Below, in pieces: positions 43,434 through 52,128 of a stretch of DNA of 64,000 nucleotides. The position numbers and the translations under genes are program-made. Below the pieces are notes generated by a model. The model did not search any database, was not told the DNA's origin, and was given only the letters and a program-made list of their open reading frames with translations. Numbering within the stretch: position 1 is the stretch's first letter; the number at the start of each line of letters is the position of its first letter. Location: assembly GCA_015232395.1 (NCBI GenBank), contig JADFZT010000001.1, positions 25,744 through 89,743 on the forward strand, in the 5' to 3' direction. This DNA comes from Magnetococcales bacterium. Lineage in GTDB: Bacteria; Pseudomonadota; Magnetococcia; Magnetococcales; JADFZT01.

Positions 43434-44768
43434 TCACAATCGGTTGAAGACTGCCACAAAAAAACCATCACTCCCTGAGCGATGGGGTAGCAAATTCAAG
43501 TAAGGCTCAGAGGATGATAACCCCTGAATCCCCTCTGCGGCCAGGATTCGGGAGGCATCCAGCAAACGAAACTGGGGATGCTCCTTCAAAAAGGCCGCCG
43601 CCACCTGGTCATTTTCCCGGGAGAGCAGGGAGCAGGTAGCATAGACCAGACGGCCACCCGGGCGAACCAGGGCCGCACCCGCCCCCAACAGCGCACACTG
43701 CCGGGCGTGAAAGGCTTCCACCTGATCAGGGGTCAGCCGCCATTTGATCTCGGGGTGACGCCGCAGGGTGCCGGTTCCGGAACAAGGCGCATCCACCAGC
43801 ACCCGATGGGCTTTCAAGGTGTAGGGGCGCAAGCAGGGATCCCGTTCGTGGCGCAAGGGCTGGGTGCGAATGATCCGAATGCCGGAGCGCTTCAAGCGGG
43901 GTTTCAAAGCTTTGAGACGGCGGGAGTCCCGGTCACAGGCCAAAATCCGCCCCTTCCCCTGCATCAGACTCGCCAGGTGCAGGCTCTTGCCACCCCCCCC
44001 GGCACAGAGATCCACAATCGTCTCCCCCGGCTGGGGATCCACCAAAAAACCCACCAGCTGACTCCCCTCATCCTGCACCTCCACCCCGCCACTCTGATAG
44101 ACCGACAATCCTCCCAGGGGATAACGGGAGGCCAGGCGAATCCCTTCAGGGGAATGGGGGGTGGGGAGGGGGGCGAGCCCGGCTGCTTCCAGCTCACCCA
44201 ACACCTGATCCCGGGAGATTTTCAGCAGATTGACCCGCAGATCCACCGGTGCTGGCTGGTTCAGGGAGGCGGCCAACCCCATCGCCTCTGCCTCCCCCAG
44301 CTGCGCGACAAACCCCTGCCACAACCAATCGGGCAGGGAATAACGCAGCCAGGGTTTGAGAGAGGAGAAATCGGAATCAGCAACAGAGAGGGGAGGGGCT
44401 TGGGAAGCGACAACAGAATCGGAACCAGGGGGAATATCGGCGCTGGCGTCGGCATCAAAAACGGCTGGAGTCGCCACAGCCGGGGTAGGGGAGGGGTGGG
44501 GATCATCCAGAGCGGAGACCGATACCAGCGCCCCCCCCTGAACCGCTGCCGCCAGATCCACCAAGGTCTCACTCTGAGCGAGATGTTCCAGAAGGCGTTT
44601 ATGGCGCAGCACCCCGAAAACCAGATCCCCCACCTGGTTGCGATCCCGTTTGCCCAGCTGGGGGTGCTCCCGAAAAAAACGGCTCAAAACCCGATCAGCC
44701 GGTTGCTCGTTATGAAGGATGGCTGCCAGCAGCTTGCCAGCCCAGGCCAACGCGTCTGCTGAGGTCAT
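43434..44768 (-). CDS. rsmB: 16S rRNA (cytosine-967-C5)-methyltransferase
   Basis: 444 residues. NusB-like RNA-binding N-terminus ([20 protein letters not shown]) and Rossmann methyltransferase with [15 protein letters not shown] (SAM), [19 protein letters not shown] (first Cys) and [14 protein letters not shown] (catalytic Cys). Between the two, residues ~75-130, is a low-complexity Pro/Ala/Asp-rich insertion not usual in RsmB. Located upstream of purH and overlapped by the start of the permease gene's stop (ATGA). Confidence 0.93.
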   Translation of the reverse strand: MTSADALAWAGKLLAAILHNEQPADRVLSRFFREHPQLGKRDRNQVGDLVFGVLRHKRLLEHLAQSETLVDLAAAVQGGALVSVSALDDPHPSPTPAVATPAVFDADASADIPPGSDSVVASQAPPLSVADSDFSSLKPWLRYSLPDWLWQGFVAQLGEAEAMGLAASLNQPAPVDLRVNLLKISRDQVLGELEAAGLAPLPTPHSPEGIRLASRYPLGGLSVYQSGGVEVQDEGSQLVGFLVDPQPGETIVDLCAGGGGKSLHLASLMQGKGRILACDRDSRRLKALKPRLKRSGIRIIRTQPLRHERDPCLRPYTLKAHRVLVDAPCSGTGTLRRHPEIKWRLTPDQVEAFHARQCALLGAGAALVRPGGRLVYATCSLLSRENDQVAAAFLKEHPQFRLLDASRILAAEGIQGLSSSEPYLNLLPHRSGSDGFFVAVFNRL

Positions 44769-45991
44769 GAGGCGTGGTCGGAAACGTCGTCCACCGGTTG
44801 TCGGGAGAGGGCTTCGAAGATCGACTTCACCAGCACCGCCAGGGGCACCGCAAAAAAGACCCCCAGCACCCCCCAGAGAGAGCCGAAAAAAAGCACCGCC
44901 AGGATGATCGTGGTGGGATGAACCTTGACCGTTTCACCCAAAATCAGGGGAGCCAGGACGTTGCCGTCGATAATCTGCAAGATCCCATAAGCGGCCAGGG
45001 GATGGAGTGCCTCCAGGGTGATCCCCCACTGCACCACCCCCAACACCGCCACAGGCACCGTCACCACCGCCACACCCAGGAAGGGAATCAGCACCGACAG
45101 ACCGGTTAAAATGCCCAGCAAAAAGGCGTAGTCAAACTGCATGTAGATAAAGACCGTATAGCTCACCACCCCCAGGATCAGCATTTCCCAAAACTTGCCC
45201 CGGATATAGCCACCCACCCCCAACTCGGCATCCCGCAGCACGCTGGTGAGCAGTCCACGTTCCCGGGGAAGCAGGCGACGGAGATAAGCCATGAAGAGCT
45301 GCTTGTCCTTCATAAAGAAGAAAACCAAAAACGGCACCAGCACCAGATAGATCAACACCGAAAAGAGCCCCGGCAGCCCCTGGAGAATGTAGGTGATGGT
45401 CTCGCCGATAAAATCCTGGGATCCCTCCACCATGCGCACCAGCAGGTTTTCCACCATGGCCGGATCGATAAATCCGGATTCGGCAGCGGTATCGGTGGCC
45501 TTGTGCATCAGCTCCTTGAGGGTATCGGCAATCCGGGGAATCTCTCCCAAAAGTTTGGTGAGTTGCTTGGCCAGGTTGGGCAAAAGCACAAAAAGAAAGA
45601 GGTTCATCACAAAAATAAAGAGACTGAATACAATCAGAATGGCCAGCAGCCTGGGAAAATGGAGCTTGCGCAAGGGAGTAACCATCCCCTCCAGGAGATA
45701 GGCCACCACGATGGCGGTAAAGTAGGGGGCCAGGGCGCTGCCAAAAAAACCGATCAAAAGCCCCACCGCCGTCAGCACCAAAATCAGGGTGATGGATTGG
45801 GGATCCTTGAAGTGCCGGAGCAGCACCACCAAAAAATTGGGCTTTTGGGGGATGGGCGAAAATTCACCATCAGATGGATTGTCAGGGGGGGCCGCCTTGG
45901 GCTGAGCTGCCTGGGTCTGGGCCGTCTTGGGCTGGGAGTGATTCACAGCCTTGCTGTCTGCTTGGAGTGTGTCCGTATGATCGGCGGTCAT
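44765..45991 (-). CDS. AI-2E family transporter / PerM-like permease
   Basis: 408 residues. A disordered Gln/Ala/Pro-rich N-tail (~60 residues) precedes about eight hydrophobic segments. Family traits: SALAPYFTAIVVAYLLEGMV, the central amphipathic segment with ELGVGGYIRGKFWEMLILG, and LAAYGILQIIDGNVLAPLIL. Members export small molecules or act as Na+/H+ antiporters; the name 'AI-2E' reflects one member (TqsA) and should not be read as function. Stop overlaps the rsmB start by 4 nt. Confidence 0.85.
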   Translation of the reverse strand: MTADHTDTLQADSKAVNHSQPKTAQTQAAQPKAAPPDNPSDGEFSPIPQKPNFLVVLLRHFKDPQSITLILVLTAVGLLIGFFGSALAPYFTAIVVAYLLEGMVTPLRKLHFPRLLAILIVFSLFIFVMNLFLFVLLPNLAKQLTKLLGEIPRIADTLKELMHKATDTAAESGFIDPAMVENLLVRMVEGSQDFIGETITYILQGLPGLFSVLIYLVLVPFLVFFFMKDKQLFMAYLRRLLPRERGLLTSVLRDAELGVGGYIRGKFWEMLILGVVSYTVFIYMQFDYAFLLGILTGLSVLIPFLGVAVVTVPVAVLGVVQWGITLEALHPLAAYGILQIIDGNVLAPLILGETVKVHPTTIILAVLFFGSLWGVLGVFFAVPLAVLVKSIFEALSRQPVDDVSDHAS

Positions 45992-45993
45992 GG

Positions 45994-46575
45994 TCAGGCC
46001 ACCTTGTTGGAAGGCAAAATCAATAGAGGGGTTCCGACATCAATCAATTCATACAGAGCCAAAACCCCCCGGTTATCCATGCGAATGCAGCCAGCGGAGT
46101 GGGGCTCCCCCAGAAGATGGCCATGGGGTGTACCGTGAATGTAGATGTAGCGCTCAAAGCTGTCCACCCCCGGCCCCTGGTTGATACCCGGTTCCAGACC
46201 GGTCAGCCGCAAGATGCGGGTGGTGATGAGATCCTCTCCCGGATCGACCCCATCGGCGACAATTTCTCCGGTAGCGACACGCCCCTTGAAAACCATCCCC
46301 AGAGGCTCGCCGTCACCGATTTTATGGCTGACTTGATGCAACCCGGTGGGGGTTTTATAGCTGTTTTCGGTGTTGCCGAATCCCTTTTTACCGGTAGAGA
46401 TCGGCCACTCTTCCACCACCCCTGTCTCTGAAAGAAGCAGGAGGCGTTGTTCCTCTCCCAACGCCAGGAGGGCTGGGCTTTGCAGATCCCAGCCCCCCTG
46501 AATCAGTCGGTCACGAACGTGGTTCCAGGCTTCTCCCGGGAAAAAACCACTCCCGGAGTTTGCCTGGAAGGTCAA
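45994..46575 (-). CDS. L,D-transpeptidase family protein (YkuD)
   Basis: 193 residues from a TTG start at 46575. The ribosome site GGAGG is inside the last codons of the upstream gene, so the two are translationally coupled. The YkuD domain shows YIYIHGTPHGHLLGEPHSAG, then CIRM: the catalytic Cys is in SAGCIRM, where most members have SHGCIRM or STGCIRM. No signal peptide is visible in the first residues. If exported it would cross-link peptidoglycan or attach lipoprotein; without export it would resemble ErfK-like cytoplasmic variants. Export is uncertain. Confidence 0.83.
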   Translation of the reverse strand: MTFQANSGSGFFPGEAWNHVRDRLIQGGWDLQSPALLALGEEQRLLLLSETGVVEEWPISTGKKGFGNTENSYKTPTGLHQVSHKIGDGEPLGMVFKGRVATGEIVADGVDPGEDLITTRILRLTGLEPGINQGPGVDSFERYIYIHGTPHGHLLGEPHSAGCIRMDNRGVLALYELIDVGTPLLILPSNKVA

Positions 46576-46576
46576 A

Positions 46577-47269
46577 CTATTCCTCCCCCATCACGCCCAG
46601 AAGTCTGAGCAGGCTCAGGAAAAGATTGATGATGTTGAGATACATGGACAAAGCCGCCACCGAAGGGGCTACCGCCCAGGGATTGTTCTTAAGCATCTGG
46701 GTTTCATACAGAATAAACCCGGAAAAGATCAGCGCCCCTGCGGCGGATGTGGCAAAGAGCAGGGCGGATGATTGCATGAACATGTTGATCAGGGAGCCGA
46801 CGATCAAAACGATCAGCCCCGCCATCAACATCCCCCCCATCATGGAGAGATCCCGTTTGGTGGTGAGGGAGTAGAAGGTGGTGCCGATGAAAACTGCTGC
46901 CGTCATAAAGACCGCCTGGCCGATGATTCCGGAAAGTCCGGCCCCCACATAGACCGCAATGACGGGTCCAATGGAGAGTCCCGATAGACCGGTAAAAAGA
47001 AACAGGGTGGCGGTGTTTTGAAACTTGAAGGCGATGAAGAGGGCTGCAAACTGAAGCACGATGAGCAGGATGGGATGCTCATAGGCGAAGGGCAGACGCA
47101 TGCCTACATAGCCGGCAGCGGTTGCGACGATGAGGCTGGCTGAAAGCAGGGCATAGACCTGCTTCAGGTAGGCGACGGCGTTGCTGTCTACCTGGGTTCC
47201 AGAGCGATTTTGCTCCCAAGTGGTCTCCCGGGCATTTTGTTGGGTACTGAACCTACGGGGATCGTTCAC
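46577..47269 (-). CDS. Bax inhibitor-1 / YbhL family membrane protein
   Basis: 230 residues from a GTG at 47269 with AAGGAG seven bases before; the frame is open to 47359. Seven hydrophobic segments with the family pattern GPVIAVYVGAGLSGIIGQAV and TTKRDLSMMGGMLMAGLIVL. The C-terminal NIINLFLSLLRLLGVMG is near universal for the family. Proteins of this group (YccA, YbhL) are linked to membrane protein quality control and stress; an exact reaction is not known. Confidence 0.92.
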   Translation of the reverse strand: MNDPRRFSTQQNARETTWEQNRSGTQVDSNAVAYLKQVYALLSASLIVATAAGYVGMRLPFAYEHPILLIVLQFAALFIAFKFQNTATLFLFTGLSGLSIGPVIAVYVGAGLSGIIGQAVFMTAAVFIGTTFYSLTTKRDLSMMGGMLMAGLIVLIVGSLINMFMQSSALLFATSAAGALIFSGFILYETQMLKNNPWAVAPSVAALSMYLNIINLFLSLLRLLGVMGEE

Positions 47270-47457
47270 GATTGGACTCCTTCGTTGCTTAAATAGGGTT
47301 CGGCATAAACCGGCCAGAGGCTCTCCGGCCGGGATTTCCTGTCTTTTTTTGATCAGCACTTTATCTTAGAGGATAACTGAAATCACTTCAATGCCGATCT
47401 GCCGGAAAGAGGTAGAATGTTATTGAAAAATGTAGTCCGCTGGATTACTGTTTCACC

Positions 47458-47829
47458 ATGTCCAACTGGCCCATGACAGTGGTGGAAACCCATGAATTTC
47501 AGGCCCAGGCCAAAAAGCTCCTGGGGCAGGAAGAAGTTTTGGCGCTTATCAATCATCTATCCAGAAACCCAACGGATGGCGATCTGATCGAAGGAACCGG
47601 TGGTGTACGAAAACTGCGCTGGAGGCGACCGGGAACCGGGAAAAGAGGTGGATACCGGATCATCCATTTTTTTCATGATCATGCGACACCACTGTTTCTT
47701 TTTACTATTTATCAAAAAAACGCTCAGGATAATCTGAGTGGTGCGCAACGAATCCAATTGCGCAAAATGACCAAAAAGATCGTCGCAGCCTACCATTCAG
47801 GAGTGAAAAGCCATGTCCGAAATAGCTGA
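47458..47829 (+). CDS. RelE/HigB-type toxin
   Basis: 123 residues. The fold-family pattern is visible: VVETHEFQAQAKKLLGQEEV, a linker, GVRKLRWRRPGTGKRGGYRI, IHFFHDHATPLFLFTIYQKN, DNLSGAQRIQLRKMTKKIVA. These ribosome-dependent mRNA interferases degrade mRNA when free of antitoxin. The 3' end overlaps the antitoxin gene by 17 nt, a toxin-first order as in higBA. Very close to RelE-type toxins paired with NadS antitoxins. Confidence 0.85.
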   Translation: MSNWPMTVVETHEFQAQAKKLLGQEEVLALINHLSRNPTDGDLIEGTGGVRKLRWRRPGTGKRGGYRIIHFFHDHATPLFLFTIYQKNAQDNLSGAQRIQLRKMTKKIVAAYHSGVKSHVRNS

Positions 47830-48136
47830 CTCCATCCTACGGGGAGCGGAAGATGCCTTGGCCTATGCACAGGGGAATGACAATCGGGGGCAAGCCCATG
47901 TCCCCCAGGAAGTGGATGTCAAAGCCATCCGACTCCACCTGAAAATGTCGCAGCGAATATTTGCCAAAACCTTTGGTTTTTCAGTCCATACGCTACGCCA
48001 CTGGGAACACGGCATCCGCAAACCCAAAGGGGCGGCTCGCGCCTTCCTTACTGTGATCCAAAGGGACCCCAATGCAGTGGTCCGCGCCTTGATAGGGTCA
48101 ACCCATTTTCCAGGTTCAGACGCTGTTACGGATTGA
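47813..48136 (+). CDS. HigA/NadS-like antitoxin with HTH
   Basis: 107 residues. Central helix-turn-helix: KAIRLHLKMSQRIFAKTFGF and SVHTLRHWEHGIRKPKGAAR, the same pattern as NadS/HigA antitoxins, which neutralise the toxin and repress the operon. The C-terminus (LTVIQRDPNAVVRALI) is typical. Start overlaps the toxin coding sequence. Confidence 0.87.
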   Translation: MSEIADSILRGAEDALAYAQGNDNRGQAHVPQEVDVKAIRLHLKMSQRIFAKTFGFSVHTLRHWEHGIRKPKGAARAFLTVIQRDPNAVVRALIGSTHFPGSDAVTD

Positions 48137-48303
48137 AAACGAGCCGCTGCTTTCCACTATTGAATAATCTGACAACCTCACCCTGCCTGACATATAATGT
48201 GATCCAGATCATCCCACCCGCAGACGATCTGCCTGACGCCTGCTTCAGGCCAGGGCAATGGAACAAAATGCAGAAAAATCGCAAAACCCGGAGATTGATG
48301 ATA

Positions 48304-50430
48304 ATGAAAACACTTCGATTGCTGCTGTGGACGATTTTAGGCTGCTCCCTGGCCACACCCGCCTGGAGTGTCGAGCCGGTGCCCCTTTTTCTGTCCGTTC
48401 CCGTTTGGCAGAAAGGCTCAACCACCCAGGCTGCCCAGCCCCCTCTCCCTGGAGCGGTGGCGGTCACCTTGAACACCCGCACCCTGAAGTCCGATCTGGG
48501 GGAGGGGTTGGTGATGGCGATACCCGATGGGGAGAGCTATGACCTCATCGTTGAGCAGCGCCAGGCCCATGGCAATGGCGATCTCACCCTGGTGGGACGC
48601 GTTGCCGGGTCCGAAGCCGGGGGGCGTTTTGTCATCACCGTGGGGGAGGGGAGTGCTTTTGGTCGAATCCATACCCCCGATGGCCTCTTCCGGCTCACTT
48701 CCAATCCCCAGGGGTGCTGGCTGATCAACCAGACCGACTCCCCCCTCTCCCCGGCCCCCCACCCGGAGCCCGATTTCCAGGTGATTGAAGAAGGAGAGAG
48801 ACCCCGAAGCAAAACCGCGCCCGAACCCGCCACCCCCCGGGCGGATGGAGATGTCGAGATTGATCTGATGATTCTCTACACCCCGGCCATGGCCGCACGC
48901 TATCCCGGGGATGCGCTGGAGACCCGTCTCAACTATCTCATTTCCCTCTCCAATCAGGCCTATACCGACAGCGAAATCAACATCACCCTGCGCCTGGTTC
49001 ATTTTGCCGAGGTGGATTATTCCGAGAGCACCTATATCACCACCGCCCACTCCGACCTGATGGCGGGTACCGATGCCGCCTTTTCCGACATGGCCTCCTT
49101 GCGCACCACCTATGGCGCGGATCTGATCTCCCTGATGCGACCCTACCGCTATGCGGATCACGTCAGCTGCGGTTATGCCGGCTATTCCTATTCGTGGATC
49201 GGCTCTCCGGACAACTACACCTTCAGCGCCGATTCAGGATATTCGGTGGTGAGTGATGGGGACGATATCCTGGGAAGCCTCTATTATTGTGGCGAATATA
49301 CCCTGCCCCACGAGCTTGGCCATAATCTGGGCTCCACCCACGATGTGGCCAACACCAGCAGCAGCGGCTTTTTCGACTATTCCTACGGCTACGGCATTTC
49401 CGGCACTTTCGGCACCGTCATGAGCTACCTCAGCCCCGTTGAAGGCAAATATTCCAATCCCGATATCCTCTGTGCCGATGGCGCCTACGCCTGTGGGGTG
49501 GAAGATAGCGCCGACAACGCCCGCTCCATGAACAACCTGGCGGGCCAAATCGCCGCCTTCATGCCCACCGTCGTCACCGCCAACACTGCCCCCGCAGCCA
49601 GCGACGGCACCCTCACCACCGATGAAGACACCGCCGCCACCGGCACCCTCATCGCGAGTGACGCCGACAGCGACAGCCTGACCTACAGCATCGTCAGCCA
49701 AGGCAACCTGGGCACCGCCGCCATCACCGACGATAGCAGCGGGGCTTTCACCTACACCCCCAACACCGACGCCAGCGGCAGCGACAGCTTTACCTTCAAG
49801 GTCAACGACGGCACCGAGGATTCCAACACCGCCACCGTTACCGTCACCATTACCCCCCTCACCTTTGATGATGTCGCCAGCGATCACTGGGCGGGGAGTT
49901 ACATCACCACCCTTGCAAGCAACGCCATCACCAGCGGCTGTACCTCTGATACGTATTGTCCCGACAACACCCTGCAACGAGCGGAAATGGCGATCTTTCT
50001 GCTGCGAAGCCAGTATGGATCGAGCTACTCCCCCACGGCTGCGACAGGGACTGCTTTTGATGACATTTCTTCCAGCTATTGGGCGGGCAATTTTGTCGAA
50101 AATCTGGCGGAATTGGGCATCACCAATGGGTGTGATGACAGCAACTTTTGCCCCAACCGGGAGATCACCCGTTCCGAGATGGCGATCTTTCTGCTGAGAA
50201 CCAAATATGGTTCCGATTATCAGCCCCCCACCGCCACCGGCAGCGCCTTTGGGGATATCTCGTCCGACTATTGGGCTGCTGGATTTATCGAGCAGTTGAA
50301 CAGCGAAGGATTTTCCGACGACACCATCGATCCATCCAAGAGCTGCGACAGCGGAAACTATTGCCCCAGTCTCACCATCAACCGGGCGGAAATGGCGGTC
50401 TTTCTGGTCAAGACCTTCGGCATGGAATAG
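48304..50430 (+). CDS. secreted metzincin protease with cadherin-like and SLH domains
   Basis: The ATG at 48304 begins a signal peptide (KTLRLLLWTILGCSLATPAW); earlier in-frame starts overlap the antitoxin stop. 708 residues. The zinc site is HELGHNLGSTHD at 336-347 with the Met-turn GTVMSYLSP soon after, that is a reprolysin-like (M12) metzincin. Residues ~425-515 form a cadherin/VCBS-like beta domain (DEDTAATGTLIASDADSDSL). From 519 on are three ~60-residue SLH modules (DDVASDHWAGSYITTLASNA type), each with a Cys pair. SLH normally binds pyruvylated cell-wall polymers; in a Gram-negative its ligand is unclear. Confidence 0.88.
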   Translation: MKTLRLLLWTILGCSLATPAWSVEPVPLFLSVPVWQKGSTTQAAQPPLPGAVAVTLNTRTLKSDLGEGLVMAIPDGESYDLIVEQRQAHGNGDLTLVGRVAGSEAGGRFVITVGEGSAFGRIHTPDGLFRLTSNPQGCWLINQTDSPLSPAPHPEPDFQVIEEGERPRSKTAPEPATPRADGDVEIDLMILYTPAMAARYPGDALETRLNYLISLSNQAYTDSEINITLRLVHFAEVDYSESTYITTAHSDLMAGTDAAFSDMASLRTTYGADLISLMRPYRYADHVSCGYAGYSYSWIGSPDNYTFSADSGYSVVSDGDDILGSLYYCGEYTLPHELGHNLGSTHDVANTSSSGFFDYSYGYGISGTFGTVMSYLSPVEGKYSNPDILCADGAYACGVEDSADNARSMNNLAGQIAAFMPTVVTANTAPAASDGTLTTDEDTAATGTLIASDADSDSLTYSIVSQGNLGTAAITDDSSGAFTYTPNTDASGSDSFTFKVNDGTEDSNTATVTVTITPLTFDDVASDHWAGSYITTLASNAITSGCTSDTYCPDNTLQRAEMAIFLLRSQYGSSYSPTAATGTAFDDISSSYWAGNFVENLAELGITNGCDDSNFCPNREITRSEMAIFLLRTKYGSDYQPPTATGSAFGDISSDYWAAGFIEQLNSEGFSDDTIDPSKSCDSGNYCPSLTINRAEMAVFLVKTFGME

Positions 50431-50460
50431 ATGGCCATCAGCCGTTTTTCCGCTCTGAAA

Positions 50461-50515
50461 AAGCCCCCCCTTGGAAAGGATCAACTGATCGAGGGTTTTT
50501 TCCACCAGGGGGCTT
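50461..50515 (+). terminator. long hairpin after the metalloprotease gene
   Basis: AAGCCCCC pairs with GGGGGCTT, then after a 3x3 internal loop TGGAAA pairs with TTTCCA. A GATC-AACT-GATC pair lies in the loop. There is no T-run downstream, so it is a weak or factor-assisted terminator at best. Confidence 0.45.
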
Positions 50516-50635
50516 GTCCTGGGGGACTCTTTGGGTTAGGGTGACTCTCTCTCTGAAACATCGGTTTAAGGTCGAACCACCCCTTGATAAATCATCCATT
50601 TTTCCGGTTTTCCTCCCTATATTCGAGGTTACGCC

Positions 50636-51523
50636 ATGTTTGAAGGCGTCATTTCAGCATTGGTCACCCCCTTTCGGGACGATCAGGTAGACAGTGAAGC
50701 CCTCACCCGTCTGATCGAATACCAGATTCGGGGCGGGGTGAACGGTATCGTTCCCTGCGGCACCACTGGTGAATCCGCCACCTTGACCCACGATGAACAC
50801 CGGCAAGTGATTCAGCTGGTGGTGGAGCAAGTGGCCGGTCGGGTTCCCGTCATTGCCGGGACCGGCTCCAACTCCACCAAAGAGTCCATTGAGCTGACCC
50901 GCTTTGCCCAAAAAATCGGTGCGACCGGCGCGCTGCTCATCACCCCCTATTACAACAAACCCACCCAGGAAGGGCTCTACCTCCACTATCGGAGTGTGGC
51001 CGAAGCGGTGGAGCTGCCCATCGTCCTCTACAACGTCCCGGGACGCACGGCGGTAGACATGAAGGCGGAAACCGTCGCCCGACTGGCCAAGGTGAAAAAT
51101 ATCACTGCCATCAAGGAAGCCACCGGGGATATGGAGCGGGCCTCCCGTATTCGCCTGCTCACCGGCGATGGCATCACCCTGATTTCCGGTGACGACAGCA
51201 CCTTTCTGCCCTTCCTGGCTGTTGGGGGACGCGGGGCGATCTCGGTGACTGCCAACATCGCCCCGGAGCGCATGAGCGCCCTCTGGCGGGCCTGGGAGCG
51301 TGGGGATCCAAAAACAGCCCGACAGGAACACGAATCCCTGCTGGAACTCAACCGCCTGCTCTTTTGCGAAACCAACCCCATCCCCATCAAGGCCGCCGTC
51401 AACTGGATGGGCATGTGCGGACCGGAAATACGCCCTCCACTGACCCCCCTTGCCCACCCGGAAGGGGAAGCGTTGCGCCAGGCGATGGTCGATTTACAGC
51501 TCCTTTCCGGTGCTGGCGACTGA
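50636..51523 (+). CDS. dapA: 4-hydroxy-tetrahydrodipicolinate synthase
   Basis: 295 residues, usual length. Condenses pyruvate and aspartate semialdehyde in lysine/DAP synthesis. Seen: ISALVTPFRDDQVDSEALTR, GTTGESATLTHDEH, PYYNKPTQEGLYLHYR, YNVPGRTAVDMK, the Schiff-base Lys in ITAIKEATGDMERAS and LISGDDSTFLPFLAVGGRGA. In many alphaproteobacteria dapA is followed directly by smpB; here two cytochrome genes stand between. Confidence 0.96.
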   Translation: MFEGVISALVTPFRDDQVDSEALTRLIEYQIRGGVNGIVPCGTTGESATLTHDEHRQVIQLVVEQVAGRVPVIAGTGSNSTKESIELTRFAQKIGATGALLITPYYNKPTQEGLYLHYRSVAEAVELPIVLYNVPGRTAVDMKAETVARLAKVKNITAIKEATGDMERASRIRLLTGDGITLISGDDSTFLPFLAVGGRGAISVTANIAPERMSALWRAWERGDPKTARQEHESLLELNRLLFCETNPIPIKAAVNWMGMCGPEIRPPLTPLAHPEGEALRQAMVDLQLLSGAGD

Positions 51524-51656
51524 TCCCGAATTTTTTTTATCCAGATAAAGGAAATTTTGATTGAAAACCAACCTGCCGATAAGCGATAGTTGCGGGCTTG
51601 TGGGGAGGACACTTGAGGTGTTTTTCGACCTTTTTTTTAAACGAGGAGATACACGG

Positions 51657-52052
51657 ATGAAGAAATCCAGGTTGCTAGTCTTTGCGGGCCTTCTGGCACT
51701 ACCCCTTGCCGCGAGCCCCGCCTTTGCCGGTGATGCCGCCAAAGGAGAAGCGCTGGCCAATAAAAAATGCACCACCTGCCACGCCTTTCCCACCTTCAAG
51801 AAAAAAGGCAAAATCGGTCCTCCCATCGGCGCCGGTATTGTGGGTTCCAAAGCGGGTCAGGATGCCAATTTCAAATATTCCAAGGCCCTCAAAAAAGCCG
51901 CCGATGGTGGTCTGGTCTGGGATGAGGCGAATCTGGACAAGTTCCTGGAAAGCCCCAAAAAGATGATCAAAGGCACCAAGATGATGGCTTTCCCCGGCTT
52001 CAAAAAAGAGGCTGATCGGAAAAATGTCATCGCCTTTTTGAAGACTCTGTAA
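51657..52052 (+). CDS. periplasmic monohaem cytochrome c, class I
   Basis: 131 residues from the ATG at 51657, which has GAGGAG 10 bases upstream. Signal peptide 1-24 (LLVFAGLLALPLAASPAFAG). Haem site CTTCH at 38-42. Cytochrome c2-like core: GKIGPPIGAGIVGSKAGQDA, FKYSKALKKAADGGLVWDEA, LDKFLESPKKMIKGTKMMAF with a Met ligand. Soluble electron carrier. Its core resembles both haem domains of the next gene, so the pair may come from duplication. A terminator follows. Confidence 0.9.
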   Translation: MKKSRLLVFAGLLALPLAASPAFAGDAAKGEALANKKCTTCHAFPTFKKKGKIGPPIGAGIVGSKAGQDANFKYSKALKKAADGGLVWDEANLDKFLESPKKMIKGTKMMAFPGFKKEADRKNVIAFLKTL

Positions 52053-52081
52053 GCGATCAAGTCACGTTGGCAACACGGCTC

Positions 52082-52115
52082 GAAGGGCGGCCTCCGGTCG
52101 CCCTTCAGCTTTTTC
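52082..52115 (+). terminator. rho-independent terminator after the monohaem cytochrome gene
   Basis: Stem GAAGGGCG / CGCCCTTC with a 9-base loop, then AGCTTTTT. A good eight-pair GC-rich stem with a T-run; it ends transcription before the dihaem gene, which begins 14 bases later. Confidence 0.75.
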
Positions 52116-52128
52116 CGGTCCCCGTAGA

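Noticed and set aside
41819-43447. 542-residue open frame on the plus strand opposite purH
   Set aside because: It is antisense to an unmistakable purH with full conserved motifs; high G+C makes long opposite-strand frames common here.
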